NCBI GenBank assembly: GCA_003648125.1
Contig: QMOE01000213.1
Span: 1-5,262, forward strand
Length of the DNA stretch: 5,262 nucleotides
Direction: 5' to 3'
Source: Chloroflexota bacterium
GTDB taxonomy: Bacteria > Chloroflexota > Anaerolineae > B4-G1
Each line of letters opens with the position of its first letter. Position 1 is the first letter of the stretch. The position numbers and the translations under genes are program-made. The notes under the pieces are model-generated. The model searched no databases and was not told where the DNA came from. It was given only the letters and a program-made list of their open reading frames with translations. This document shows positions 4,896-5,262 of the stretch, piece by piece.

Positions 4896-5262
4896 ATGGA
4901 CAACACGGGCGCATACCCTCTCACATACACCGGCTACTATGACGCCGAAAGCCGGCCAGTACACGGCGTCGTACCCGTCGAGGAATTGATCACCTTCTAC
5001 GTGAACGGTAAACCGCTGATCAGTTCAATGTGTACGCCGACCCATCTGGAGGAACTGGCGATCGGTTTCCTGTTCAATGAAGGATTGATCGAGGAGCTAG
5101 ATGAGGTCGCAACAGCGGAATTATGCGGCGGGAAGCGGCATGTGGACGTCTGGCTCAAGCACGACATCGAGTCCCCAAAGCTGCGTGTCGTCACCTCTGG
5201 CTGCTCCGGCGGCACTACCTTCAAAGATGTGGCCCACGAGCATCACCGGGTCGAATCGAACT
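4896..5262 (+). CDS. fdhD: Formate dehydrogenase accessory sulfurtransferase FdhD, 5' part
   Basis: FdhD carries sulfur from a cysteine desulfurase to the molybdenum (or tungsten) bis-MGD cofactor, a step needed for active formate dehydrogenase; cytoplasmic. The visible 122 residues show family features in order: the early strand ELITFYVNGKPL (about 30-41), MCTPTHLEELAIGFLFNEGLI (45-65, matching the family's TP-x(3)-EELA-x-GFL-x-EG pattern), and TSGCSGG (100-106), the active loop with Cys103. E. coli FdhD has a Cys-x-x-Cys in this loop; here only the first Cys is present, as in many non-enterobacterial homologues. The C-terminal half with the nucleotide/cofactor-binding part is beyond the edge. 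The start lies one base after the transketolase stop (TAAAATG) with no clear ribosome site, implying translational coupling and a shared transcript. Confidence 0.92.
   Translation, partial: MDNTGAYPLTYTGYYDAESRPVHGVVPVEELITFYVNGKPLISSMCTPTHLEELAIGFLFNEGLIEELDEVATAELCGGKRHVDVWLKHDIESPKLRVVTSGCSGGTTFKDVAHEHHRVESN

Overview
The window is a GC-rich bacterial chromosome segment with normal housekeeping genes and intergenic DNA full of small palindromic repeats. Gene style (long GC-rich frames, a lipoprotein with an acidic linker and a LolA/LppX-like domain, a single-Cys FdhD, GTAGG...CCTAC hairpin repeats between genes) is most reminiscent of Chloroflexota (Anaerolineae-like). That placement is an inference from style, not from a marker gene.

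Left part (1-548, minus strand): the N-terminal half of a YraQ/ArsP-type (DUF318) membrane permease, running off the left edge, with a short leader that contains an 8-bp hairpin. From 549 to 1635 no conventional-length gene is supported. This stretch holds (a) three blocks of hairpin repeats (662-718, 775-854, 1409-1497), (b) a cluster of small dyads and a G9 tract (942-1033), and (c) a compact apparent transcription unit at about 1048-1379: a perfect -10 box, a strong ribosome binding site, a 31-codon ORF encoding a hydrophobic single-span peptide, and a strong rho-independent terminator. This small gene is the most interesting item here.

Centre (1555-2726, plus strand): a self-contained lipoprotein gene with a near-consensus promoter, a strong SD, a GTG start, a 342-aa secreted two-domain lipoprotein, and its own terminator.

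Right part (2725-5262, plus strand): a promoter beginning in the tail of that terminator appears to drive a two-gene unit: a full-length transketolase (667 aa from the preferred start at 2891) followed after one base by fdhD, the formate dehydrogenase accessory sulfurtransferase, cut by the right edge. The transketolase leader carries a long inverted repeat of the GTAGG...CCTAC type. Transketolase serves the pentose phosphate/carbon pathway and FdhD activates molybdenum/tungsten formate dehydrogenases. Their tight coupling is a curious pairing, and no formate dehydrogenase is visible within the window.
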